Part shown: positions 26,087 to 34,690 of the stretch, piece by piece
Layout: every line of letters begins with the position of its first letter
Numbering within the stretch: the first letter of the stretch is position 1
Assembly: GCA_963821495.1 (NCBI GenBank)
Contig: CAWGEA010000003.1
Location: forward strand, 2,356,001-2,420,000
Direction: 5' to 3'
Origin: AC-32 sp963821495
GTDB lineage: Bacteria > Actinomycetota > Thermoleophilia > Gaiellales > Gaiellaceae
DNA: 64,000 bases
Notes under the pieces: generated by a model
Told to the model about the DNA's origin: nothing
Databases searched by the model: none
Seen by the model: only the letters and a program-made list of their open reading frames with translations
Program-made: the position numbers and the translations under genes

Positions 26087-26832
26087 TGTTCTCTCCTCTC
26101 CTCGGAAGCGGCGGCGCGGCGCACCCGGATCGGCGCGAACGGTGCGGCCTGCTCGAGCGCGACCTCCCCCCCGCGCCGCAGCTCCAGCAGCGCGAGGAAG
26201 GCGACCGCCTGCTCGATTCTCGACATGCCCTCCACTTCCGCGTCGAGATCGAAGACCCTGCGCCGCGTGAGCACCGCACGGAAGCGCTCGAGGAACTGCG
26301 CGACCGGCGGGAAGCGCAGCTCGAGGTGCGCGAGCGAGACCGAAGGCGGCTCGGCCGCCAGCACCCGCAGCGCCTCGGCCAGCGACTCCGGCTGCTGAGG
26401 CGCGAGGCGACGTTCCACGCGTGGCGCCAGCGGCGCCGGCCCGAGCCGGAAGAAGCGGTCGCTCTCGGCCTCCAGCCGCTCGGCCAGCCACGCCGCGGCC
26501 TCCTTCGCGCGGCGGTACTCGGCGAGCCGCCGCGCCAGCTCCTCGGCGGCCTCCTCGGGCTCGAGCTCGGCGAGCTCGGCCTCCTCGTCCGGGAAGAGCC
26601 CGCGCGCTTTCAGCTCGAGCAGCGCCGCGACCAGCACCAGGAACTCGCCGCAGGCCTCGAGGTCGAGCTCGCCCCGTTCGGCCAGCCGCTCAACGAAGGT
26701 GACGACGATCCCGGCCACGTCGACCTCGGCGAGGTCGAGCTCCTCCTTCAGGACGAGCGTCAACAGCAGGTCGAAAGGGCCCTCGAAGGCGTCCAGGTCC
26801 AGCTCGAGCTCGCGCACGACCACGCGCCGCAA
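26065..26832 (-). CDS. scpA: Segregation and condensation protein A
   Basis: Kleisin subunit that bridges SMC heads. 255 residues: N-terminal FEGPFDLLLTLV and the DLAEVDVAGI segment, an acidic middle, and the C-terminal winged helix SRIEQAVAFLALLELRRGG. Start uncertain: TTG at 26832, or GTG codons at 26823 or 26817. It follows lgt by 10 bp in the same direction. Confidence 0.92.
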   Translation of the reverse strand: MRRVVVRELELDLDAFEGPFDLLLTLVLKEELDLAEVDVAGIVVTFVERLAERGELDLEACGEFLVLVAALLELKARGLFPDEEAELAELEPEEAAEELARRLAEYRRAKEAAAWLAERLEAESDRFFRLGPAPLAPRVERRLAPQQPESLAEALRVLAAEPPSVSLAHLELRFPPVAQFLERFRAVLTRRRVFDLDAEVEGMSRIEQAVAFLALLELRRGGEVALEQAAPFAPIRVRRAAASEERREQWTARSA

Positions 26833-26842
26833 CCTAACGGGC

Positions 26843-27727
26843 CTACCGGACGCGGCCGCGCGGGATCGCCATCGCCGGGCCCTCGGGCTCGCGCTTCTCG
26901 CGCCGCCGCCGGCCGACGCGTCGCGGGCCCGCCTCGCCGCCGCGCAGGAACTGCCACCAGACGAAGAACGCGGTCGAGACCAGGAAGACGACCAGCGACA
27001 CCCACGCGTTCAGCCGCAGCCCGGCGAGCTCGTGCGCGGGGTCGATCCGCAGCAACTCCTCGCAGAAGCGCCCGGCCGTGTAGTACGAGACGTAGAGGGC
27101 GAACAGTGCCGGCGGCTTGAAGCGGAAGCGCCGGTCGAGCAGGAGGAGGAGGCCGACGCCGACGAGGTCGTAGACGAACTCGTAGAGGAAGGTCGGGTGG
27201 AAGGTCGCGTGGCTCTCGTAGCCCGGGACGCGGTGCTCGGGGTCGATCTTGAGGCCCCACGGCAGGCCGGTCGGCTTGCCGTAGAGCTCCTGGTTCCACC
27301 AGTTCCCCCAGCGGCCGATGCCCTGGGCGAGCAGCAGCCCCGGCGCGACCGCGTCCATCATCTCGCGCACGCGCACGCCCTCGCGGCGCACGACGATCGC
27401 GCCGACCACGCAGCCGAGGAAGATTCCACCCCAGACGCCGAGGCCGCCCTCCCAGACCGCGAAGACGCCCTTCCACTTCGGGCTCGAGACCTCGTTCCAG
27501 CTGGTGATGTCGTGGTAGGCGCGCGCGCCGACGATCCCGGCCGCGACGCCCCAGACCGCAACCTTGAGCACGAGATCCCAGTCGCCGCCGCGCCGCACCC
27601 AGCGCACGCCGGTCAGCCAGATGCAGGCCGCGATCGCGACCAGCAGCGTCAGGCCGTACATGTGGATCGTCAGCGGCCCGAGGTCGAGCGTGCCGGTGTG
27701 CGGCGAGGGGATGAAGGCGAGGCTCAC
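26843..27727 (-). CDS. lgt: Prolipoprotein diacylglyceryl transferase
   Basis: Integral membrane enzyme that attaches diacylglycerol to the lipobox cysteine; its likely clients here include the lipoproteins at 3841, 5978 and 40983. 294 residues and about seven membrane helices with the Lgt signature GRWGNWWNQELYG and HPTFLYE. GTG start at 27727. A basic C-terminal tail extends beyond the usual end. Confidence 0.95.
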   Translation of the reverse strand: MSLAFIPSPHTGTLDLGPLTIHMYGLTLLVAIAACIWLTGVRWVRRGGDWDLVLKVAVWGVAAGIVGARAYHDITSWNEVSSPKWKGVFAVWEGGLGVWGGIFLGCVVGAIVVRREGVRVREMMDAVAPGLLLAQGIGRWGNWWNQELYGKPTGLPWGLKIDPEHRVPGYESHATFHPTFLYEFVYDLVGVGLLLLLDRRFRFKPPALFALYVSYYTAGRFCEELLRIDPAHELAGLRLNAWVSLVVFLVSTAFFVWWQFLRGGEAGPRRVGRRRREKREPEGPAMAIPRGRVR

Positions 27728-27775
27728 GCGGCGACATTCTGCCCTCGGGCTGCGACGCCTGCCTGCGCGAGCGGA

Positions 27776-27979
27776 CTAGATCAGGATGTCGATGGCCGTC
27801 TCGTACGGACAGCCCTGCTCGATCAGCTCGATCGCGAAGTGGAGGTCGATGTCGTGCCGTGCAGCGAGCGCCACGGCGTCGCTCGGGTCGAAGCCGGCCC
27901 GGACGAGCTCCTCGGCGCGCCAGTGCTCGACGCGCTCCAGCTCGCTGTCGTTGACGACATGGAGTTCCGCAGCAGTCAT
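27776..27979 (-). CDS. Small hypothetical protein
   Basis: 67 residues, acidic and helical, with EELVRAGFDPSDAVALAARHDIDLHFAIELI in its second half (landmarks EELVRAGF and IDLHFAIELI). The C-terminal GCPYETAIDIL looks conserved in style with other small actinobacterial proteins, from memory. No function known. Separate from lgt by 48 bp. Confidence 0.6.
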   Translation of the reverse strand: MTAAELHVVNDSELERVEHWRAEELVRAGFDPSDAVALAARHDIDLHFAIELIEQGCPYETAIDILI

Positions 27980-28032
27980 CTACTCGGTATTCGGTGAATC
28001 GGCGGTCCCGGATCTCCCCCGGCAGGGGGATC

Positions 28033-28737
28033 TCAGCGAATGCTGCGCGCGAGCTCGAGCGCCTGCGCCTTGCTCAGCCTGCCCTCGAGCCGGAGCGTGA
28101 GGCCGCGGTGGAGCCAGAGCAGGACGTTGCCGCGAACCACGACCGGCCGTTCCCGGTAGCCGGTCTCGCGGTCGATCCAGGACAGTGTGTGCGGGCCGCC
28201 TGCGAGCCACAGGCCGGGCGCGCCGTCCACGCGCGTGGGCTCGATCACGGTCTTGCGGACGGCCAGCTTCTTCAGCGCCTGCTCGCCGTAGGAGTCGAAC
28301 TCCGAGAGCAGCACCGTCGCGCCGTGGGAGCGCAGGACGACCGTGGCGACCGAGTCGCCGATCACGTACGCGCGCTTCGGGTCGTTGCCGAGCAGCGGCA
28401 GCAGGAAGTCGAAGCCGACGCGCTGCTCGGCCTCGTCGAGCGGCAGGGGCCGGCCGAGGCCGCCGGCCTGCGCACGCTCGGCCGCAGGCGGGAGGGTGTC
28501 GACGAGCTCGACGGTCGCGCCGCCGAGGTGCAACCAGCTCAGGATCGCGCTCCGTGCCTGCGGGACGGCGAACGCGGTCGCGACCGCCGCGGCGAGGACG
28601 GCGAACGCGAGCGCCGCCGAGCGCCACGGGAAGGGCCTGCCGCGCGTGTCGGCGAGCACCCGCGGGACGAGATCCGGCTCGGGCGGGAACGCCAGCTCGC
28701 GCCCGAGCTCGTGCAGGCGCTGCTCGAGGACGCTCAC
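28033..28737 (-). CDS. Single-pass membrane protein, probable anti-sigma factor
   Basis: 234 residues: a cytoplasmic N-terminus (SVLEQRLHELGRELAFPPEP), one transmembrane helix at about residues 37-58 (LAFAVLAAAVATAFAV), then an extracellular domain of ~170 residues with LPLLGNDPKRAYVIGD. The GTG at 28737 overlaps the stop of an ECF sigma factor (GTGA), the usual layout of a sigma/anti-sigma pair, which is the basis for the call. No zinc-finger HxxxCxxC motif is present. Confidence 0.65.
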   Translation of the reverse strand: MSVLEQRLHELGRELAFPPEPDLVPRVLADTRGRPFPWRSAALAFAVLAAAVATAFAVPQARSAILSWLHLGGATVELVDTLPPAAERAQAGGLGRPLPLDEAEQRVGFDFLLPLLGNDPKRAYVIGDSVATVVLRSHGATVLLSEFDSYGEQALKKLAVRKTVIEPTRVDGAPGLWLAGGPHTLSWIDRETGYRERPVVVRGNVLLWLHRGLTLRLEGRLSKAQALELARSIR

Positions 28738-29354
28738 TCCTCGGCCTCCAGCGTCTCCCGCAGCCGGGCGAGCGCCCGCGAGAGCCTCGACTTGACCGTG
28801 CCCTTGCGGATGCCGAGCGCCGCGGCCGTCTCCTCCTCCGAGAGCTCGAGGAAGTAGCGGCAGGCGACGGCGTCGCGGTGCTCCTCGGGCAGCCGCTCGA
28901 CCGCGGCGAGCAGCCGCTCCTGCGACTCGCGCGCGAGGAGAGCCGCCTCGGGGGACGGGACCGCGTCCCCCGGGCGGTGCAGGCCGGGCCTGCGGGCGAG
29001 GCCCGCACGCCCTCCAGCGGCATCGCGTGCGATGCCCTGGTCGGCGGCCGCGCGGAGCGTCAGGCGTTCGCGGCGCGCGGCGGAGCGGCGGCGGTTGCGA
29101 GCCTCGTTGGCGACGATGCGCAGCAGCCACGGCTTGAGCGGCGCGCCGCGGCGGAAGCGGCCGAGCGCGCGGTGCGCCTTGACGAAGCCGTCCTGCGCCG
29201 CCTCCTCCGCGTCGGCCGCGTTCCCGCTCAGCGCGTAGGCCGTGCGGAACGCGATCCCCTGATATGTGCGCACGAGCGTCTCCCAGGCCTCGAGGTCGCC
29301 GTGCCGGGCCCGCTCCACGAGCTCGGCTTCGTCCAGTGGCCGGTCCACCACCAC
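28734..29354 (-). CDS. ECF-type RNA polymerase sigma factor
   Basis: About 206 residues: sigma region 2 (YQGIAFRTAYALSGNAADAEEAAQDGFVKA, landmarks YQGIAFRTAY and DAEEAAQDGF) and region 4 (LPEEHRDAVACRYFLELSEEETAAALGI, landmarks LPEEHRDAV and SEEETAAALGI). The linker between them is long and Arg/Gly-rich and is encoded by a run of palindromes (28949-29036). Start uncertain: three consecutive GTG codons from 29354, or an ATG at 29393 that overlaps the divergent gene's ATG. Confidence 0.88.
   Translation of the reverse strand: MVVDRPLDEAELVERARHGDLEAWETLVRTYQGIAFRTAYALSGNAADAEEAAQDGFVKAHRALGRFRRGAPLKPWLLRIVANEARNRRRSAARRERLTLRAAADQGIARDAAGGRAGLARRPGLHRPGDAVPSPEAALLARESQERLLAAVERLPEEHRDAVACRYFLELSEEETAAALGIRKGTVKSRLSRALARLRETLEAEE
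28949..29036. repeat. Run of four GC-rich palindromes inside the sigma-factor linker
   Basis: CGGGGGACG / CGTCCCCCG (28949-28957, 28964-28972), GCAGGCC / GGCCTGC (28979-28993), GCGGGC / GCCCGC (28992-29006) and GGCATCGC / GCGATGCC (29019-29036). They encode the non-conserved linker between sigma regions 2 and 4. Confidence 0.65.
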
Positions 29355-29377
29355 CGGGTCTACACCGGCCGAGGCAG

Positions 29378-29383
29378 TAGGGT
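29378..29383 (+). promoter_or_regulatory. Leaderless -10 box of the 29392-29700 gene
   Basis: TAGGGT followed by 8 nt and the ATG at 29392. Confidence 0.45.
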
Positions 29384-29391
29384 TCCGAACC

Positions 29392-29700
29392 ATGCTGGCA
29401 CGTGTCGCACGGTACGAGGTCGAGGCGGGACGGATCGACGAAGCAGTGCAGGCGTTCGGCGAGGCGGCGACCCAGGTCGAACAGCTCGACGGGTTCGCGG
29501 GCGGGTTCGTCCTCGTCGACCCCGAGGACGGGCGGACGATGACGCTCACGCTCTGGGACAACGCGGCGGTGCTCGAGAACAGCGAGCGGGTCGCGGGGAA
29601 CGCGCGCCGCCAGGCGGCGGAAGCCGTCGGCGGCTCGGTGCTGTCGGTCGAGAAGTTCGAGGTCGCGCGGGAGCTGAAGCACCGCGCGGCCGGCGGCTGA
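29392..29700 (+). CDS. Small dimeric alpha/beta-barrel (antibiotic monooxygenase-like) protein
   Basis: 102 residues resembling the ABM/EthD ferredoxin-like fold: MLARVARYEVEAGRIDEAV, then FAGGFVLVDPEDGRTMTLTLWDN (landmarks GGFVLVD and MTLTLWD). No catalytic residues can be assigned. The ATG overlaps a possible ATG of the divergent sigma gene on the other strand (CATG). Confidence 0.65.
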   Translation: MLARVARYEVEAGRIDEAVQAFGEAATQVEQLDGFAGGFVLVDPEDGRTMTLTLWDNAAVLENSERVAGNARRQAAEAVGGSVLSVEKFEVARELKHRAAGG

Positions 29701-29769
29701 CTTCGGCGCGGGGGAACCTCGGGCGCAGAGGCGGTGTATCCACGGCACTCGCCGAAAGGAGCACGGACC

Positions 29770-30381
29770 ATGATCCGCTTCACGCTTGCCGCCCTCGCCC
29801 TCGTGGCGCTCGCCCTGCCCGCGGTCGCGGCCGCGAAGGAGCCGAGTCGGGCCTCGATCTCCGGGCCCGGGTTCTCGAAGACGCTCAAGATGCAGGACCC
29901 CGCGAGCTTCAGCGGGACGAAGCTCGCCGAGCTGACCGATGAGAGCGGCTTCTTCCCGTCGGCGGTCGGCCAGTCGCCGAACCCGATGCTGGCCTCGCGC
30001 CCGTCGGGGCGCCTCGGCCCGCGCTACACGATCGTCTGGACGGTGCCGGCAGGGACGACCCATCGCGTTCGCCAGGACCTGTATCCGTACGCGCGCGGCG
30101 GCGCCGTCACCTACACGAAGCCCGGGCAGCCGATCTACGACACGACCACGCGCGGCGGGTGGTACCGCAACCAGCTGCTGAAGCAGACGCTCGTCGGGCT
30201 GGGCCTGTCCCCGCAGGCGCCGAGCGGATCAGCGGGCGGGACGAGCTACGGCCTGCTCGCCGGGCTGATCGCAGCCGGAGTCGTCGTGGCGACCGTCCTC
30301 GCCTGGTGGTGGCGGCGTCAGCGCGGCCAGAGGTCGCCCTCGACCAGCTCGACCGAGTTGCCGGCGGGGTCGCGGACGTAG
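29770..30381 (+). CDS. Exported protein with C-terminal membrane anchor
   Basis: 203 residues. The ATG at 29770 has an AAAGGAG site. A signal peptide (IRFTLAALALVALALPAVAA) is followed by an extracellular domain with YTIVWTVPAGTTHRVRQDLYPYA (landmarks WTVPAG and LYPYARGG), a transmembrane helix (LLAGLIAAGVVVATVLAW) and a basic tail. No family recognised. The last 64 bp overlap the convergent VOC gene. Confidence 0.7.
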   Translation: MIRFTLAALALVALALPAVAAAKEPSRASISGPGFSKTLKMQDPASFSGTKLAELTDESGFFPSAVGQSPNPMLASRPSGRLGPRYTIVWTVPAGTTHRVRQDLYPYARGGAVTYTKPGQPIYDTTTRGGWYRNQLLKQTLVGLGLSPQAPSGSAGGTSYGLLAGLIAAGVVVATVLAWWWRRQRGQRSPSTSSTELPAGSRT

Positions 30382-30701
30382 AGCGAGCGGCCGCCGCGCG
30401 GCCACTCCTGCTCCTGCTCGAGCTCGACGCCGCGCGCGCGCAGCCGCTCGCGCCAGGCGTCGAGCTCGCCCTCGCCGACGGCGAACGCGACGTGGCCGGC
30501 GCCCGTCGCGCCGTGCGAGGGAACCGGACGACCGGGCTGCGACGAGCGCGCCGGGTCGAAGAGCAGCAGCATCCCGCCGTCGTCGAGGCGGAAGGCGCCG
30601 TCGTCGACCTGCCTCAGGCCCAGCACGTCGCCGTAGAACGCGGTGGCGGCCTCGAAGTGGGACGCGTAGACGACTGTCTCGTAGACCCGCCGCGGCCTCA
30701 C
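30318..30701 (-). CDS. VOC-superfamily (glyoxalase-like) protein
   Basis: 127 residues with the paired beta-alpha-beta repeats of the vicinal oxygen chelate fold: YETVVYASHFEAATAFYGDVLGL (landmarks ATAFYGDVLGL), GHVAFAV, and the closing VRDPAGNSVELVE with its metal-ligand Glu. Substrate unknown. GTG start at 30701 overlaps the dnaE stop (GTGA), so it is translated from the dnaE message. Confidence 0.82.
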   Translation of the reverse strand: MRPRRVYETVVYASHFEAATAFYGDVLGLRQVDDGAFRLDDGGMLLLFDPARSSQPGRPVPSHGATGAGHVAFAVGEGELDAWRERLRARGVELEQEQEWPRGGRSLYVRDPAGNSVELVEGDLWPR

Positions 30702-33700
30702 GCCACGGCGGCCTCGCCGAGGAGCGCCTTCACCTCGGCGAAGAAGTCCGGCTCCGGCTTCACGCGATAGTCCTTGCCGAACTGCAGCGTGCGCGGGCCC
30801 TCGGAGGTGACGAGGTCGACCAGCACCGGCGCCTCGCCCGGAAAGTCGCGCACGAGGGCGGCGAGCTCGCGGATGATCCCGGCCCGCGCGCGGCGCGCGT
30901 CGAGCTTGAGCCGCACCTCGCGCCGCTCCGGGGTCGCCTCGAACGACGAGACCTCGAGCGCGATCAACTTCGACTCGCCCTCCTTGTGGTCGACCCGCGC
31001 CTTCACGACGAGCACGGCGTCGGGGACGAGCAGCTCCCGCGCGGCCGCGTAGACCGAGTTGAAGACGACGACCTCGGCGCTGCCGATCACGTCGTCGAGC
31101 CGCAGGAAGACCATCGGCTCGCCCTTCTTCGTCGTCAGCTGCTTGATCGCCGAGACGATCCCGGCGACGGTGACGACCTCGCCGTCGCGACGGTGGCCCA
31201 GCTCGGCCAGCGTCGCGTCGGTCTTGCGCCGCAGCTGCACGCGGATCGCCTCGAGCGGGTGCTCGGAGACGTAGAGCCCGAGCGCCTCCTTCTCCTGCCG
31301 CAGCAGCTCGTTCTTCTCGTACTCCTCCGTCCCGATCGGCGGGTGCTGGAGCTTCTCCTCCACCTCGGCGAAGAGCGAGCTCTGGCCGCGCAGGCGCTCG
31401 TCGGAGGCGCGCTGCCCGTGGGAGAGCGCATGCTCGAGCGCCTCCAGCATCCCGCGCCGCGAGCCGCCGGTCGAGTCGAGAGCGCCGCACTTGACGAGCG
31501 ACTCGAGCGCCCGCTTGTTCACGACCTGCGGGTCGACGCGCTCGGTGAAGTCCCAAAGCGAGGTGAACGCGCCGCCCTCCCCGCGCGCATGCACGATCGC
31601 CCGCGCCGCCGAGTCGCCGACGTTCTTGACCGCGTTCAGCCCGAAGCGGATCTTCCCCTCGACGACCGCGAAGTCGCACTCGGAGCCGTTCACGTCCGGC
31701 GGCAGCACCTCGATCCCGATCTCGCGGCACGAGTTGACGTAGAACGGCACGCGGTCCTTGGTGTTCATCACGGACGAGATCAGCGCCGCCATGTACTCCT
31801 TCGGGTGGTGCGCCTTGAGCCACGCGGTGCGGTAGGCGATCAGCGCGTAGCAGGCCGCGTGCGACTTGTTGAAGGAGTAGTCCTGCGCCTGCTCCATGTC
31901 CTTCCAGAGCTGGTTGGACACCGCGGGGGTGACGTCGTTCGCCGCACAGCCCTCGAGGAACTTGTCCTTGAGGGACGCCATCAGCGAGTGGATCTTCTTG
32001 CCGATCGCCTTGCGCAGGTCGTCGGCCTCGGCCGGCGTGAAGCCCGCGAGCTGCTTGGCGATCTCCATGTACTGCTCCTGGTAGATGCAGATCCCGTAGG
32101 TGAGGCCGGTGATCGGCTCCAGACGCGGGTCGGCGTGGGTGACCGCTTCCTGGCCGGCCTTGCGCCGCGCGTAGCCCGGGATGTAGCCCATCGGGCCCGG
32201 GCGGTAGAGCGCGACGAGCGCGATCAGGTCCTCGAATTCGGTCGGCTTGACCTGCCGCAGCGCCTCGCGCATTCCCGACGACTCGAACTGGAAGACGCCG
32301 ACGGTGTCGCCGCGCTGCAGCATCCTGTAGGTCTCGGGGTCGTCGAGCGGCAGCTTGCCGATGTCCGCGCCGCCGATCAGCTCGACCGCCTTCTCGATCA
32401 CGTCCAGGTTGCGCAGGCCGAGGAAGTCGATCTTCAACAGGCCGAGCGCCTCGACGTCGTTCATCGAGAACTGGGTGACGACCTCCTGGTCGGTGCCTTT
32501 CTGCTGCAGCGGGACGACGTCGGTCAGCGGCCGGTCGGCGATCACGACCCCGGCCGCGTGGATCGAGTCCTGTCGCACGAGGCCCTCGAGCGGCTTCGCC
32601 AGGTCGACGATCTCCTTCACAAGCGGGTCGGCGTCGTAGGCCTGCTTCAGCTCCGAGCCTGGCTTGAGGCAGTCGTCGAGGTAGACCTTCGGGCCTTCGG
32701 GAATCAGCTTCGCGACCTTGTCGACGGTGCCGTAGGGGATCTCGAGCACGCGCCCCGCGTCGCGGACGGCGGCCCGCGCCATCATCGTCCCGAAGGTGAT
32801 GATCTGCGCGACCCGGTCGCGGCCGTACTTCTCGGCGACATAGTTGATCACGCGGTCGCGCCCGGCGACGGCGAAGTCGATGTCCATGTCCGGCATGGAC
32901 TTGCGGCCCGGGTTCAGCATCCGCTCGAAGAGCAGGCCGTAGCGGATCGGGTCGACGTCGGTGATCTCGAGGCAGTAGGCGGCGAGCGAACCTGCGGCCG
33001 AGCCGCGGCCGGGGCCGACCGAGATGCCGTTCCGCTTCGCGAAGGCGATGAAGTCCCAGACGATCAGGAAGTAGTCCGCGAACCCCATCTCCTTGATCGT
33101 CTTGAGCTCGAAGCGCAGGCGCTCCTGCAGCTCGGGGGTCACCCGTTCGTAGCGCTTTTGCAGGCCTTTCTCGCAGAGCTCGACGAGGTACTCGAAGGCA
33201 TCCTTGCCGTCCGGGAGCGGGAAGCGGGGGAGCAGGATGTTCCCGAGCTCGAGCTCGACGCTGCAGCGCTCGGCGATCTCCAGCGTGCGCCGCATCGCCT
33301 CCTCGTGGCCGGGGAAGTCGAGCGCCATCTCCTCGGCCGACTTGAAGAAGAACTGGTCGGTGTCGAAGCGCCAGTGGTTCGGGTTCTTGAGCGAGTCGCC
33401 CGACTGGATGCAGAGCAGCGCCTCGTGCGCCCTCGCGTCCTCATGCCGCAGGTAGTGGACGTCGCCGGTCGCGACGAGCGGTAGCCCGGCCTCCCCGGCG
33501 AGCTTCGCGAGCGCGGGGTTGATCCGCTGCTGGATGTCGAGGCCCGCGTTCTGCATCTCGACGTAGGTCGACTCGCGCCCGAAGACCTGTGCGAGCCGGT
33601 CGAGGTCGGCGCGCGCGTCGTCGCCGCGGTTCTCCTCCAGCGCCTTGCAGACGCGGCCGGAGAGGCAGCCCGAGAGCGCGATCAGGCCCTGCGAGTGGCG

Positions 33701-34069
33701 CTCGAGCAGCTCCCAGTCGACCCGCGGCTTGTAGTAGTAGCCCTCGAGGTAGCCGGCCGAGGCGAGCTTGATCAGGTTGCCGTAGCCGGTGTTGTCCTCG
33801 GCGAGCAGAGTCAGGTGCGCGTAGCCCTTGCGCTGGGCGTGGCGGTCGTCGGCGACGTAGAGCTCGCAGCCGATCAGCGGCCTGACGCCGTGCTTGCCGG
33901 CCTCGCGGTAGAGCTCGACCGCCCCGGCGAGCGAGCCGTGGTCGGTGAGCGCCACCGCCGGCATCTCCAGCTCGGCCGCGCGCTGCGCGAGCGCGGGGAT
34001 CCGGCACGCCCCGTCGAGGATCGAGTACTCGGAGTGGACGTGCAGGTGTACGAAGCCAGCCTCAGCCAC
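30698..34069 (-). CDS. dnaE: DNA polymerase III alpha subunit
   Basis: Main replicative polymerase, 1123 residues. PHP domain at the start (HLHVHSEYSILDGA and LTDHGSL), the catalytic aspartates in SMPDMDIDF, the GPGRGSAAGS palm segment, and the C-terminal OB fold (VTVAGIVSAIK). The PHP residues look intact, which fits the proofreading type of actinobacterial DnaE1. GTG start at 34069; TACACT lies 9 nt upstream, a promoter inside the gap to the deacetylase gene. Confidence 0.96.
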   Translation of the reverse strand: MAEAGFVHLHVHSEYSILDGACRIPALAQRAAELEMPAVALTDHGSLAGAVELYREAGKHGVRPLIGCELYVADDRHAQRKGYAHLTLLAEDNTGYGNLIKLASAGYLEGYYYKPRVDWELLERHSQGLIALSGCLSGRVCKALEENRGDDARADLDRLAQVFGRESTYVEMQNAGLDIQQRINPALAKLAGEAGLPLVATGDVHYLRHEDARAHEALLCIQSGDSLKNPNHWRFDTDQFFFKSAEEMALDFPGHEEAMRRTLEIAERCSVELELGNILLPRFPLPDGKDAFEYLVELCEKGLQKRYERVTPELQERLRFELKTIKEMGFADYFLIVWDFIAFAKRNGISVGPGRGSAAGSLAAYCLEITDVDPIRYGLLFERMLNPGRKSMPDMDIDFAVAGRDRVINYVAEKYGRDRVAQIITFGTMMARAAVRDAGRVLEIPYGTVDKVAKLIPEGPKVYLDDCLKPGSELKQAYDADPLVKEIVDLAKPLEGLVRQDSIHAAGVVIADRPLTDVVPLQQKGTDQEVVTQFSMNDVEALGLLKIDFLGLRNLDVIEKAVELIGGADIGKLPLDDPETYRMLQRGDTVGVFQFESSGMREALRQVKPTEFEDLIALVALYRPGPMGYIPGYARRKAGQEAVTHADPRLEPITGLTYGICIYQEQYMEIAKQLAGFTPAEADDLRKAIGKKIHSLMASLKDKFLEGCAANDVTPAVSNQLWKDMEQAQDYSFNKSHAACYALIAYRTAWLKAHHPKEYMAALISSVMNTKDRVPFYVNSCREIGIEVLPPDVNGSECDFAVVEGKIRFGLNAVKNVGDSAARAIVHARGEGGAFTSLWDFTERVDPQVVNKRALESLVKCGALDSTGGSRRGMLEALEHALSHGQRASDERLRGQSSLFAEVEEKLQHPPIGTEEYEKNELLRQEKEALGLYVSEHPLEAIRVQLRRKTDATLAELGHRRDGEVVTVAGIVSAIKQLTTKKGEPMVFLRLDDVIGSAEVVVFNSVYAAARELLVPDAVLVVKARVDHKEGESKLIALEVSSFEATPERREVRLKLDARRARAGIIRELAALVRDFPGEAPVLVDLVTSEGPRTLQFGKDYRVKPEPDFFAEVKALLGEAAVA

Positions 34070-34093
34070 GGGAAGTCGAGTGTAGTCCGGCGG

Positions 34094-34690
34094 TCAGACG
34101 CGCTCGAAGGCGTCGACGGCGACGAGCTCGGCGCCGTCTGCGAGCAGCCCTTCGAGCAGTCGCGGCAGCCGCTCGGCGGTGACCGCGGGCCAGCCGTGGA
34201 GGAGCACGATCGCGTCCTCGCCGTGCTCGCGGACGCCGTCGCGGACGCGCCGCTCGAGCTCCTCCGGGGTGCGTTCCTCCTCCCAGTCGAAGGGGTCGAC
34301 GTCCCAGCCGACGTGGCGGTAACCGAGCTCGGCGAGCGTGCCCAGCACGCGCTCGTCCTCCATCCCCGCGCCGAAGGGGCAGCGGAACCAGGGACGCGGG
34401 TCGACGCCGGTCGTCTCGCGGATCGTCGCCTCGGCCTTGCGCACGTCGTGGCGGAAGAGCTCGTCGCCGAGGCCGTCCATCGGCGCGTGGTAGTTCGAGT
34501 GATTGGCGATCAGGTGGCCGGCCTCGGCGATCCGCCGCGCCTGCTCGGGGTTCGCCCGCACCCAGCGGCCCTGGAGGAAGAACGTCGCCCGGGCTTCGGC
34601 CGCCTCGAGCGCTGCGAGGAGCCGTTCCTCGGTTCCGGCGACGGTGGGCCGGCCCGGGAACTCGGTGTCGAAGGTGAGCGCGACCCGCAT
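34094..34690 (-). CDS. NodB-type polysaccharide deacetylase, no signal peptide
   Basis: 198 residues with the five NodB motifs: TFDTE (D8/E10; the usual second Asp is Glu), the metal His pair HSNYH, RCPFGAG, WDVDPFDW and the late LLHG. There is no signal peptide, so it should act in the cytosol, which is odd for this family. It is the last gene of the sugar-uptake cluster, 1 bp after the SIS gene's stop. Deacetylation of an imported amino sugar is my inference. Confidence 0.82.
   Translation of the reverse strand: MRVALTFDTEFPGRPTVAGTEERLLAALEAAEARATFFLQGRWVRANPEQARRIAEAGHLIANHSNYHAPMDGLGDELFRHDVRKAEATIRETTGVDPRPWFRCPFGAGMEDERVLGTLAELGYRHVGWDVDPFDWEEERTPEELERRVRDGVREHGEDAIVLLHGWPAVTAERLPRLLEGLLADGAELVAVDAFERV

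Noticed and set aside
30986..33484. Plus-strand open frame of 832 codons opposite dnaE
   Set aside because: A shadow caused by GC-rich third positions; the dnaE frame is clearly the coding one.
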